The notes under the pieces: model-generated
The model's input: the letters and a program-made list of their open reading frames with translations, nothing else
The model's database searches: none
What the model was told of the DNA's origin: nothing
Assembly: GCF_000204055.1 (NCBI RefSeq)
Contig: NW_006768830.1
Location: forward strand, 256,634-320,633
Direction: 5' to 3'
DNA from: Melampsora larici-populina 98AG31
Taxonomy: Eukaryota; Basidiomycota; Pucciniomycetes; Pucciniales; Melampsoraceae
Length of the DNA: 64,000 nt
Position numbers and translations under genes: made by a program
In this document: one piece after another, positions 1 through 9,954 of the stretch
How the letters are laid out: every line of letters starts with the position of its first letter
Numbering within the stretch: position 1 is the stretch's first letter

Positions 1-1913
1 CACCCCATAGCTCAAGAGATCGACCATCAAGTAAACCACTAATAGTACCAACACTCGACCCAATCAAATCAATCCCCGTAATTTCGACCAAAGCTCCAGC
101 CTGAGCACCTTCTACTAACCTACTAGGAGCCCAACCCGTCTGATTACTTTCATCGACAGTTCTTCTCATCACTAATTCTTTTCCTGTCATCTCACGATAA
201 AGATGAATAGATTCTTCTGGTTTAGGACCATAACCAAAGACTTGAGAAAAGGTTTGGATTAAGAAACTTGTAGATGATGAAGCTTGTTCAGTAGGTCTAG
301 GTAATAAAGTAAAATCTAGATTGATTGTATGAATTTGAGCCATTAAATTAAACAAATGATCAAATCTTGAACTGATCACTACCCCGCTAGTTGAAAGGTT
401 AGATTTAACTTCAATGATTGGAATAAGAGGTGATGATCCACATTTCACAAGACATTGAACTGTTTGATTTGAATAATTTCGACTAGACTCAAAATGTGCC
501 CGAGCATGATATGAATTAATTCGTTCCACTTTCACAAGTTTATAACCAAATAATCCACCACCATCAGGATCGATTTCAGGTAAAGAACTTTGTAAAGTAC
601 CAAGTCCAGCTTTTTCAAAATGTTGATTAAGTAAATTCCAAGCATCAGAAGAAAGAAATGAAAGCCTTGGATGAAGTAATCTGGCTAAATTTGAAAGTTC
701 TTGAGAAGGAATCGAATCCGAAACTGGAAAGTTTTCCAATAGAGTTTTGAGTCTTGACAAACTAGGAATCGGAAAATTAGGTAAAGTAGCAGGACTTGAA
801 GCAAGAGCAAGAGAAGATGATCTAGCTTCATTTGAAAGTTGAATAGTCATAACTACTTCTTTAAATTTAATCCAAAGAGGTTGAGGTGAAAATGGAGACG
901 CAAGAGCTAGAGATGCTCCTAAGGAATCAATATACCGAGCTTGAAAACGTGAACGAAAGGGAGGATCTAGAGGATAACCTGTGAAAGGCGGAACTGGTAG
1001 ACTGATACAAATCACTTGAAAAGATCGAGAGGCGGAGATAAAGTTGGATGGGAGCGATCCTTCGCGGGATAAAGACTCGTAACGATCGGGATGAATAATG
1101 TGGGTACCATCCTCACTTTAGTTTGTTGAGATCAAGTCGTTTGGTAGGAAAAAAGGCAGTTGATTGAATAAGTTTCAAGACCTTTTCAGTGAGTTTTTTG
1201 AGATATTGTGATTTAACAAACAGGTTCATTTCTCGATTCTCCAATAAATTATTCAACAGTGGCAACTATAGAAGTCAACCGAATCAGTCAATCATGAAGT
1301 AGCTGACTGTGAAGTGAAGGATAAGATACTAACTTACGATTCCACGTTCAGCTTTTTCCAGTCCATCAAGAATCAGAATCCTACCCAATTTAACAGACCT
1401 AACAGTAGCCGAATCAATAAACTGAAGTTCTGATTTTTTATCATCCGAACCAGAAATAGACGCCGAAATTTCTCTAGATTGTTTTAATTCGTTTTCACTT
1501 AAATCTCTATGAATCCCAATATATTCATATTCACGTTTAGCCAACTCACAAAAACCTAAAACCAATTTACGAGTAAATGGACAAGAAGCAGTAGGTGAAA
1601 TTAAACAAATGTCTTGAGATAATAAAACTTTTTGTGATATCCATCTTAAATGAGATAACGTGAACGGATTCGAAATAAGTGAAGTTGGTAGAGGTGATGG
1701 TAAACGACTTGGTGGTTGTTTCGATGTTGGTGATGACCAGATTGGTAATGAGATATCAGAAATCGTTAAATGACCTAATAGAATTGGTGATGTTTGTTGC
1801 TTTTGTTCTGGTGCTGATTCGATTGGTTTTGGAGTGAATTTAGTTGAAGTTGAAAGTGTTTTTAATAATGAATTTAATCTAACCTGAGCTCTATTATTAT
1901 TTTGATTATTCAT
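1..1913 (-). CDS. VWA8-like AAA ATPase / von Willebrand A protein, 5' part
   Basis: The first 578 residues are visible; the gene runs off the left edge. Exons on the minus strand are 1913-1338, 1265-1222 and 1115 to the edge. The protein has the conserved N-terminal VWA8 order: a dynein-like AAA domain with a degenerate P-loop (LISPTASCPFTRKLV, near residue 105), then EYIGIHRDLSENELKQSREI, then GRILILDGLEKAERGI. Splicing joins ERGI to LPLLNNLLENREMNLEDGT and on to HPDRYESL, matching the family's Walker B/sensor stretch. Exon 3 carries PVPPFTGYPLDPPFRSRFQ, also typical. VWA8 is a poorly understood, mitochondrial (in animals) AAA protein; the C-terminal VWA domain is outside the window. The start ATG at 1913 is the only in-frame one and fits the family. 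No mitochondrial presequence is obvious, so localisation is open. Confidence 0.85.
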
Positions 1914-2163
1914 GATATGAGATTTGCTTCATTGATTGTTCTTTCTATCTTGCTGAGCTGTGGTTGATGCTGAGCTTTGATTCAAAGTTGTTGAGATTGA
2001 TCGATGGATGAAACCGGTAACCGGGTTTAATTCGATTACCGGTGATTACATAATACCACTTACTGATCGATGACTTCTCAAACAATACCCACCACTGCCA
2101 GTGACCACACCACCTACATATCATCAACAACATCACTTCTCAAAGGAAGCACCAATCACCAAG
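1914..2163. promoter_or_regulatory. Divergent intergenic region between VWA8-like gene and citrate synthase
   Basis: This 250-bp spacer separates the two divergent start codons and must hold both promoters. It includes an imperfect palindrome around 2012-2044 (accggtaaccgggtttaattc...accggtgat). An ATG at 2069 is out of frame with citrate synthase; its frame runs to a stop near 2210, so it could act as an overlapping upstream ORF. No specific factor site can be named. Confidence 0.4.
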
Positions 2164-4294
2164 ATGGGACAACCAATCAAATCGTCATCAAATCAAACTA
2201 TCAGCAGTAAGTTCATTGATTCATTCATTCATTGGGAAACACATTCTTATCTCATTCGGTTTCATGTAAAAGTCATCGATAACCGAACTGGAAAATCGAT
2301 CGAAGTACCAATTGAAAACAATTCAATCCCAGCCACTGCTTTGAAAAAACTATCCATCAAATTTAACCCTAATTCAAAACAATCTAATCGTCCTGAAGAT
2401 GAATTAGAAGCTGGTTTAAGAGTTTTTGATCCTGGGTTAGTTAAACTCTAGTATATCATATCATATAATCAAACTAATTTGTCAAATCGATCCTACCAAC
2501 CAAAACACAGATTCATGAATACCGCTGTCATCAAGAGTCAAATCACTTATATCAATGGAACAGCCGGAGAACTTCGTTATAGGTAATCCAAAGGTATCTT
2601 CAGTCTCTTAAAACAAACGCTTAGAATCTAACTTTCTTTTCGTGGTTTGTTTTGGTTTTGATGATTTTTTAGAGGTTATCCAATCGAACAACTAGCAGAA
2701 AAAAGTTCATATTTAGAAGTTTCTTATCTTTTATTATATGGACAATTACCAACCCAAGATCAATTTAAATATTTTGAAAAAGAAGTCATGGTTTGTCATT
2801 CATTCATTAATCAAATTCAATCAATAAGAATCAATCCCTAATCAACTTTTTTATTAGCGTCATACGTATGTTCATGTAGACTTAGAACAAATCGTTGGTG
2901 CTTTTAGATATGATGCGCATCCCATGGCGATTTTGATTTCATCGTTCGCAGCATTAGGTGCCTTTGCGCCAGAAGCCAATCCATCACTTCAAGGTCAAAC
3001 ACTTTATACTAAACAAGACTTACATTCACAAATGGTAATGGATAAACAGATTTTTAGACTTTTGGGTAAATCGATTTCTTTAGCTGCAATGGCATATCGA
3101 ATTCGAATGGGTAGAGGTTTTAATAGACCACCGGTTGGTAGATCTTATACCGAAACGTTTTTGTATATGTTGGATTATCTTAATGAAGGTGAAGGATATC
3201 GTCCTAACCCTGTGATTGCGAAGGCTCTTGATGTACTTTTCATCTTGCATGCCGATCATGTTTGTCCATTCTCTTTCTCTCTGTGTTTTTTGTCTTAAGC
3301 TGAGTAATTTTATTTCGATCCAGGAACTCAATGCAGGTACAGCGACGGTCTTGCAGACCGGTAGTACACTAGTCGATCCCTATAGTGCAGTAGCAGCAGC
3401 GACTGCAGCACTCTATGGACCACTTCATGGTGGAGCCAATGAAGCAGTCATCAGGATGTTAATCAAGATTGGTTCACCAGAAGGTGTACCGGATTTCATT
3501 GCTAAAGTGAAAACTAAGGAAGAAGTTTTGAGTGGCTTTGGACATCGGGTTTATAAGACTTCGGATCCTAGATCGTTTATTATTCGCAAAACGGCTGATG
3601 AGGTATACATTCATCAAGTTTTTTCAAAGAAGAGGAGGTAGAGGTTAATTTTTGGTTTGGATTTTTGGTTTAGGTTTTTGCGATTACTGGAAAGGATAAG
3701 TTGTTGGATACTGCGATTGCTTTACATGAGTTTGCGATGAAAGATGAATACTTTCAATCGAGAAACCTTTACCCTGTACGTTGATCAAGTCGACGATGAT
3801 TGGTTTGTAAAGCTACTTACAAAGATTAGTATGAACTGATGAGTTTTGTATTTTCCAATGACTCGTGGGATTTAATTGATAGAATGTTGAGTAAGTGTTT
3901 CTCAGATAACATATTGGAATGTTTCCAAGATCAACAGTATATAGGTTTATTGAGATTGACCATTTTTTGCTCCTGAACTCTCTTGATTCACAGTTTCTGG
4001 AGTGGATTGATTTATAGAGCCTTAGGTTTTCCAACCGATTTTTATCCAGTTTTATTTGCAGTACCAAGAGTAGTAGGATGGTTAGCACATTGGAGACAAA
4101 TGCAACATCAAAAAGGAGGCGTAAAAATATGGAGACCTAGACAAGTTTATGTTGGTGAAGGAATTCGAGATTATGTTGAGATTGAAGATCGAACAACCGG
4201 AAAAGGTGGTGAAGAACCAAGTAGGGTTGAACACATTTTCTCTGGTAGACATTTTTTAGCTACTTGGGAAGGGAAAGGTAAAAGTAAATTGTAA
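2164..4294 (+). CDS. Citrate synthase, peroxisomal type with C-terminal SKL
   Basis: Condenses acetyl-CoA and oxaloacetate to citrate. Nine exons give 495 aa: 2164-2206, 2273-2435, 2511-2582, 2673-2790, 2858-3259, 3324-3602, 3674-3775, 3883-3890, 3994-4294. Conserved blocks are present: [12 protein letters not shown] (N-terminus), [12 protein letters not shown], the catalytic His in [11 protein letters not shown], the second His in GFGHRVYK, and the catalytic Asp in NVDFWSGL. Exon 8 is only 8 nt (AATGTTGA), flanked by AG and GTAAGT; it encodes N, V and two bases of that Asp codon, so it is essential. The C-terminus SKL is a PTS1 signal and no mitochondrial presequence is seen, so a peroxisomal/glyoxysomal role (glyoxylate cycle, fatty-acid use) is inferred. 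A 2-methylcitrate synthase activity cannot be excluded. The first intron (66 nt) has no stop if retained. Confidence 0.95.
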
Positions 4295-5285
4295 GGAGGA
4301 TAATGTAGATTTTAAAGAGTTCCAAAGGGACGGGGGTCTAATAGCGGGTTTTTACGGTCTTAACAATTTTGATGATTGTGAATTTGAGTGAACAAAAGTG
4401 AGTATACATAGTTGAGGTGGGTTTGGAAGTGTTTTAAATGTTGTCTGTTTATTAGATGTTTGAGTATTAAGCAAAAAAATGAGTTATGTCGTTATAATGA
4501 GATGTCGGTTTGGTCAGGTCAAGAGATTTGAGGTGATTGAGAAGGTTATCTGTCAATCAAGATAAAACCATTTTCTTCGCGCTTTGGAGGACTGATCCTC
4601 AAAAAATTCGAGACACAATTGAACTTTTCTGACTTTGTTGCGAGGGCATCTTGAATGTCCTCCTTGACTTGTCAAGATTGTATGTTTACCAATTCATAGC
4701 TCTTTAGCCCATCACTTTTCTTTAACGGCACTCGACCGGTTCCGTGGTTTTCTTTATCGTAAGGTGTACATAAGTATATATGTATTGCAAAAAGATTCGG
4801 TGGGATTTGAAAGACTGGAAATGCCGGGTTTCAAGTGACGGTAGGTCTCAATTAGTTATGTGGAGTAGAAAATCTGTACACTACTATATCATTTTGTAAG
4901 TCACCACAGGTCACTACCAATGCCAAATGACAAGGATCCTGACAAGATCGCGAAAACTATGAGAAGTGAAACAGATCAAATGTCAAGAATTAATCCGCTG
5001 CAAAATTTCTTATTGTCCATATCAATGCGCCACGACAAAATTGTAAATGTTCTGAGCAAACTAAAAATAAAAGATTGGAAAGTATAAGGAATGATAAAGA
5101 TCAAAAGTGAAGCTTTAAGGAACCGCAAACTTTCTGATGTCCATATCAAGGTGTTGCAACAAATTCCCAAAGGTTTTGAGCAAACTGACCACCAAGGATA
5201 TAAAGGATTGGAAAGTATAAACAGCGAAAAATTATTACAATTGAAGATCCTAGCAAGTCAACCAAGAAATTCCTCATTAGATTCA
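4295..5285. other. Intergenic spacer with a degenerate tandem repeat
   Basis: No gene is recognised between the citrate synthase stop and the end of the esterase gene. The part from about 4990 to 5240 is a two-unit diverged direct repeat of about 122 bp. Shared landmarks are tgtccatatcaa (5015 and 5140) and gagcaaact followed by ggattggaaagtata or gattggaaagtata (5054 and 5176). An ORF at 5091-5390 (+) lies across the repeat and the last esterase exon and is judged a shadow. Confidence 0.5.
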
Positions 5286-7009
5286 TTAATTATACTTTGT
5301 CACAAAATTGTAAAGGGTTTGCGAAATGATATTATGAATACGCGGGATTACGTGAATATGGTCCTGAAAATGTTGATTTCAAATACCTGATTAGGATAGA
5401 GACATTTTGACTTTTATAAAGATGAGGGGGCTTACATAAAAGAGATATCTATCGATATCTTTACACACAATATGGTTCATGAGACATCGGCCAGTCACGT
5501 ACGTTAAACCGAACTACGCAAGAAAGATGAGTTGATCAGTTAACTCAGAAAGATTCTGATGTTTCGATATCTTTTCCTTCACCATGGCAACTGGTTATCT
5601 GTTCTGATGTGCGACAAAAGATGAGTATGTACACTGAAGGTCTCTTACATTTGCTGGAGTCGTTAGAAATGCATTCCAAATGCCTGAAATATCGTAAACC
5701 AATGTGTTGGATAGCTTCATAGCAGATATAAGTCCCTAGTTTTCAAAAATGAATGTGCGCATTGCGTTAAGTTGTCTGACACTTCATGGGCTTATGACCT
5801 GATTGTGACTAACCGCGTTATACTGGGCAATGAGCAATTGCATCAGCTTGGTGAGTGCTTTCCGTTTTGTTGCATCGCCCTTTGTCCAAAGTTGTATCGA
5901 ATCTTGAAACATTGTGGCAGAGCTAATATCAGGCATTGTGATTACCAAAACTCTCGGTGGTATTCTGATAGTCAAACCAAGAAACAAGAAAGCAGCCAGG
6001 ATAGATAGCCAAATTTGAGGAAAAGTGTATCAGTGTGAGTGACTGTGTGGTATCATGCGTATTGAGGTCTGCAAGGCTAGATTGAAAAACTAAACTTGTC
6101 TATAGAGGAATATGTACGTAGAAGATCCACCTGGTATTGCACTTCTGCTATCTGTTGCTGAACTCTTTGGGTGGCCTTTATGAAGAGAGCGTCTGATGTC
6201 GATTGTGCACCAATGCCACCATTCCGCTGAGGCTGGCAGGCTTCGAACCAAATCGTCTTGATTGAATTAATCCCCACCCACAACACGTATAGCGTTTGAC
6301 CGTTACCGCGTGGAACTTTTCCAGCTCTAGAGTCTGCCAGATAAAATCCAATCTGTTTTCGGCTGTCTGGAACTGTGCCCATGTAAGTCAGGTTGTTATT
6401 GGCAGGTGCACCATCACTTGAGAGTGTATCAAGGTGTATCAAGAAGTCATCATTTATCAGCTTTGCCCAACTCCAACAGCTTGTTGTTTTTCAGATCCAC
6501 TCACTAGGCGTAATTGTACATCTTCGCGAGCGCATCCCTGGACTTCATATTCTGTAGGAATACGTTGGGCCATGTGACTGCCCTACCCTTGTTACCCAAA
6601 TCCTTATAAATCTCATCTAGTTCCAAGTGTATCTTTGTCAGATTGTGTAGGTGTCCCGCTTGTGATATGGATGTTACTCACTCATGTAAGGATCTAGATT
6701 ATGACCATTTGCTACAAAGTGAATGGCATCAGCATCAAAATATGACAAGCTTGACGTTCTGATACGTGAAACTTACACGTGTAAGAATCGCCAAATACTA
6801 TCAAGGATGATATCGCTGGTTTCGGCAGACTAGGCAGTGCGCTTGAGCTGGATTGATTTTGGCCATTAGATTGCGTATGTCATAAATCATTATATCTTGC
6901 AAAATTTGGTTCACCTAGTCAACAAGCAAGCCGAGCAGAAAAACAAAATCTTCGAGAGGATTGATCGAGTTGCAAAGGAGGGAATCCGGAAAGAAAGTGA
7001 GTAGGCCAT
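5286..7009 (-). CDS. Secreted SGNH/GDSL-family esterase, copy 1
   Basis: Nine exons, 340 aa, on the minus strand: 7009-6915, 6847-6777, 6711-6682, 6616-6505, 6416-6096, 5964-5814, 5735-5649, 5513-5436, 5363-5286. The first exon encodes a hydrophobic secretion signal (KILFFCSACLLT). Block I is IVFGDSYTSNG with the nucleophile Ser; GAPANNNLTY and LYVLWVGIN form the oxyanion blocks (Gly, Asn); DHIH near the C-terminus supplies Asp and His. All catalytic residues are therefore present. Family knowledge places such fungal proteins among GDSL lipases/CE16-type acetyl esterases acting on plant wall or lipid; the substrate cannot be told from sequence. Exon sizes match the paralog at 12981-14734 almost exactly (95, 30, 112, 321, 87 nt identical). 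The acceptor of exon 6 is ambiguous by 12 nt. The tail after DHIH is diverged from the other copy. Confidence 0.88.
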
Positions 7010-7425
7010 CCAAGAGAAACTTATGAATTATGTTGCTGGCACCAAGGTAAGAAATTGCAAACTTTGGAAGGGAAATTCACTCGCGCAGAAATTTATGAGG
7101 AATATTTACTTCAAAACTTTTCAAAGGAACAACACAATCCAAGATGCTGGAACACGCGGCGGGGGTTTTGAGAACAAAATGAGGAGTTCGGACGGGAGTT
7201 CGCATTTGACATTGCGCACGATTGCGCGTTTGCCTTCTCTGCGATAACAGACATTCACAGATTATTTTGAATTTCAAATCCCGAGGGTGCAATCAAACTT
7301 GAGAGACTTAAATAAAGTGGAGTGTGGGGCGGGGTGAAGACAGGTGAAGACAGATATGAGAGACATATACATGGCATTGGCGATGGGGTTTATGTACTTA
7401 TTCTGAATTATTTCACTCATTTTCG

Positions 7426-8011
7426 TAAACTTAACAAAGTCCCACGCTCGCGCATCCTCGCGAGGCGTCGAGCGAGGGACTTACGCCAAACTTGCACGCT
7501 CCATAACCTCGCGGTGGAGAGTTTTGCAGGGAGCGCCCTTCAATGCCGTTTATCTTCTTCCACACCGAGGATTCGGGCATGGTCCAAAGAGAAAAAATAT
7601 GCGCCAGGATAAGGCGCATATTGTACACAATTTTCACCGAGGAAAGTGTTCTTATTATGTAGATAATGGAGGAACAAAACTCGCCTTTGTGACCGATCCA
7701 TCCCATTTACAGCAGTTCCATGTGTGGTTTACATGTACAGTGGCCATTGAAGCCAAAACTTTGAAGCACTTTTGTTCACAAAGGGGAGCAGTTTCCTCGG
7801 TGAAAAAACTGTACAATATGCGCCTTACTCTGGCGCATATTTTTTCTCTTTGGACCATGCCCGAATCCTCGGTGTGGAAGAAGATAAACGGCATTGAAGG
7901 GCGCTCCCTGCAAAACTCTCCACCGCGAGGTTATGGAGCGTGCAAGTTTGGCGTAAGTCCCTCGCTCGACGCCTCGCGAGGATGCGCGAGCGTGGGACTT
8001 TGTTAAGTTTA
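7426..8011. mobile_element. Foldback MITE with 210-bp inverted arms and 9-bp target duplication (Mutator-like)
   Basis: Left arm about 7426-7642 and right arm about 7793-8011 are near-perfect reverse complements (start TAAACTTAACAAAGTCCC, end its complement), separated by a 150-bp loop. The element is bracketed by the 9-bp direct repeat tcattttcg at 7417-7425 and 8012-8020. Long terminal inverted repeats with a 9-bp target duplication are typical of Mutator-like elements. There is no transposase, so it is a non-autonomous MITE. Arms are GC-rich relative to the surroundings and carry an internal short palindrome (cctcgcgagg). ORFs reported in the arms are mirror images of each other and not genes. 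Confidence 0.88.
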
Positions 8012-8437
8012 TCATTTTCGACTCTGTCGAGACTTTTTCGACATGTTTGAATGAGTATCAGATTCCATTGCATTCCAATGCCTTGATTTGGATGATGATC
8101 GATGTTGGAGAGGAAGAAAAACACAACAAGCCTCGTAATACCATCCTAACCACCACGAGCTTGATGTCGGTGCTGTAAAGGGTCTTGGGCATGATCGATT
8201 TCAAAAAGAGGATTGTCTTTGGAAGATGAATAAAAAAAGGCTGAATTTTTGGCTCAAATCAAGAGAAGATGATTGAAGGAGGGGAAATATGAAAAGTCGG
8301 GTGTATAGAAAAATAAATTGAAATCGGACGAGAGGAAGGAACAAATGATCAGAGGAAGTCCAGAGGCGAGGAGAGGCAAGAGGAAAAGGTCTGGGAGAAG
8401 AGACGATGGGGGGAGAATCAAGAAAGCCGCTGGGGCA

Positions 8438-8722
8438 AGACTTGAGAAACCCTTTGTACATATATACAGGTATATGGAAGGGTTTCTTGGTCTCGAAACT
8501 GTATATGATGTATGTGAGAGCCGTCGAGTCGGAGAAATGTCAGTAGATTGACATCTACTGACATCTATCTCACGGTACAGATGGAGAAAAAAAGGGTTTT
8601 GGCAGTTTTTGGCAGTTTTGGGTTAAATCCCGACACAACACATTTGTTAGAAAAATTACCGATGATTCTCACAACAGCTGTAGTCCCTCGCGGCTTCTTG
8701 CACGAGCGCAGCGAGGGACTTT
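8438..8722. repeat. Cluster of short perfect inverted repeats
   Basis: Three separate perfect 10-bp inverted repeats lie here: AGAAACCCTT 8445-8454 with its complement at 8478-8487; GTCAGTAGAT 8539-8548 with complement 8553-8562; AGTCCCTCGC 8682-8691 with complement 8711-8720. The last shares gcgagggactt with the arms of the MITE at 7426-8011, so it may be a relic of a related element. No coding signal is seen in 8020-9020. Confidence 0.55.
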
Positions 8723-9027
8723 TGACAAACTCATACGCTTTTCCCGATGAAGGAAATTGCTTTTTGCAGGAGAAAATTGACCTCCTTTATAAAACTTTTT
8801 TCTCTGGCTGGAAATTTGTGAGCCAAAGAAACTGTTTGTTTGTCTCTGAACTTATCTGATACCCCGCAGATGAAGTATCTTTCCCAAGTGAAAAATGATT
8901 GAAAATATAGTAATTCTGTATTTTTCTGCATCAACACAGCATTTTTAATAATTTTTGACATTGATTGAAATCAATTTGCATGGTGGAAAAATACTACTTG
9001 TGCAGTGTGAGACAAATCAGCTGTGTT

Positions 9028-9173
9028 CAAACCTAAACCGGTTGACACTAAAACCTGGTACACCCAGTTGTGTTTGTGGTGGAAACTTTGTGTATCTATT
9101 GACAGCCCTTGACAGCATCCAGCCAAAAATTCAACTGGGTGTACTGGGTTTTTGTGCAACCTGGTTTGGTTTG
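9028..9173. repeat. 146-bp imperfect hairpin element
   Basis: Arms of about 43 bp (9028-9070 and 9132-9173) are imperfect inverted repeats, both reading through ggt(a/t)..cacccagttg on their respective strands. The central 60 bp contains a short direct repeat of ttgacagc. It looks like a miniature foldback element; no target duplication could be fixed. Confidence 0.6.
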
Positions 9174-9197
9174 TCTATTGATTCATAAAAAAAACCT

Positions 9198-9375
9198 GAG
9201 GAATCCAAGGAATCTTCCCCCAACTGGCTCTTGAAGTTCAAGATTTTTGTCAAACTTGTCCTGTAGTTTGGCTTATAATCCTTTTGATTTTCAAATACAA
9301 GACACAACACGATCTAAAACACTTGAAAATCTCAAACTCCAGAAAGAAACTGAGAGAGGATTCCTTGGATTCCTC
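9198..9375. repeat. Second hairpin element with 17-bp perfect inverted repeat
   Basis: GAGGAATCCAAGGAATC at 9198-9214 is perfectly inverted at 9359-9375. The 144-bp centre has no recognisable content. It directly follows the previous hairpin (24 bp away), so the two may have moved together or one may have inserted beside the other. Confidence 0.55.
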
Positions 9376-9459
9376 AAGATGATTTTTATAGATCTGTGCG
9401 TCTCCTGGAATTACAAGAGCCATTGGATTGAACAAGTTGATTTTTGAAGCTCTGTACAT

Positions 9460-9950
9460 TTGGTGAAGAGATCTGGGCAGCTTGTTGATGAATCACTTGT
9501 CTGGGTGGTTTTGAACAGGATGGTGAGTTTGAAAGGGTTGGTGACAAGATGGTAGATAGTTTGAATTTCTTTGATAGACTTGAGTATAGTTCCAGAGTCT
9601 TGAATTCTTTCTTCTTAGGTCAACCAGCTTTGTCAGCTGAATCATCACCTAGATTTACTACCTTGTTTAGGTCTTTGTTGTCTTCCTTGCCATTGCTTGA
9701 CAAGAACCAGTGATACATAGTATATCATTGCTTGATGTATGAAGATATTTCTCTAGGTTCTGTGAGAGCCAATCCATGATGATGATTGGGACAGTATTGC
9801 CATAAGTGCAGATGGTGAGTGATCAACAATTTGCCAAGTGGTCCAAATGCAATTATGTAGATGATTGCCCATGACTTTGAGATGAACAGGTATCATGAGG
9901 GACCCAACTTTCAATGATTCCGGCCAAAGAGGGTGTTTCAAAACATTGGA
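9460..9950. other. Unassigned repeat-island sequence
   Basis: No open reading frame of convincing character, RNA gene or clear repeat partner within the window was recognised here. It sits between hairpin elements and the Tc1/mariner relic and is probably decayed transposon sequence. Confidence 0.35.
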
Positions 9951-9954
9951 TGAC

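Noticed and set aside
2101..2163. Start of citrate synthase at 2101
   Set aside because: The codon there is GTG; the ATG at 2164 plus the 66-nt intron gives the family's N-terminus.
7431..8124. Several ORFs of 70-160 aa on both strands
   Set aside because: They fall in the inverted arms of the foldback MITE and are mirror images of one another.
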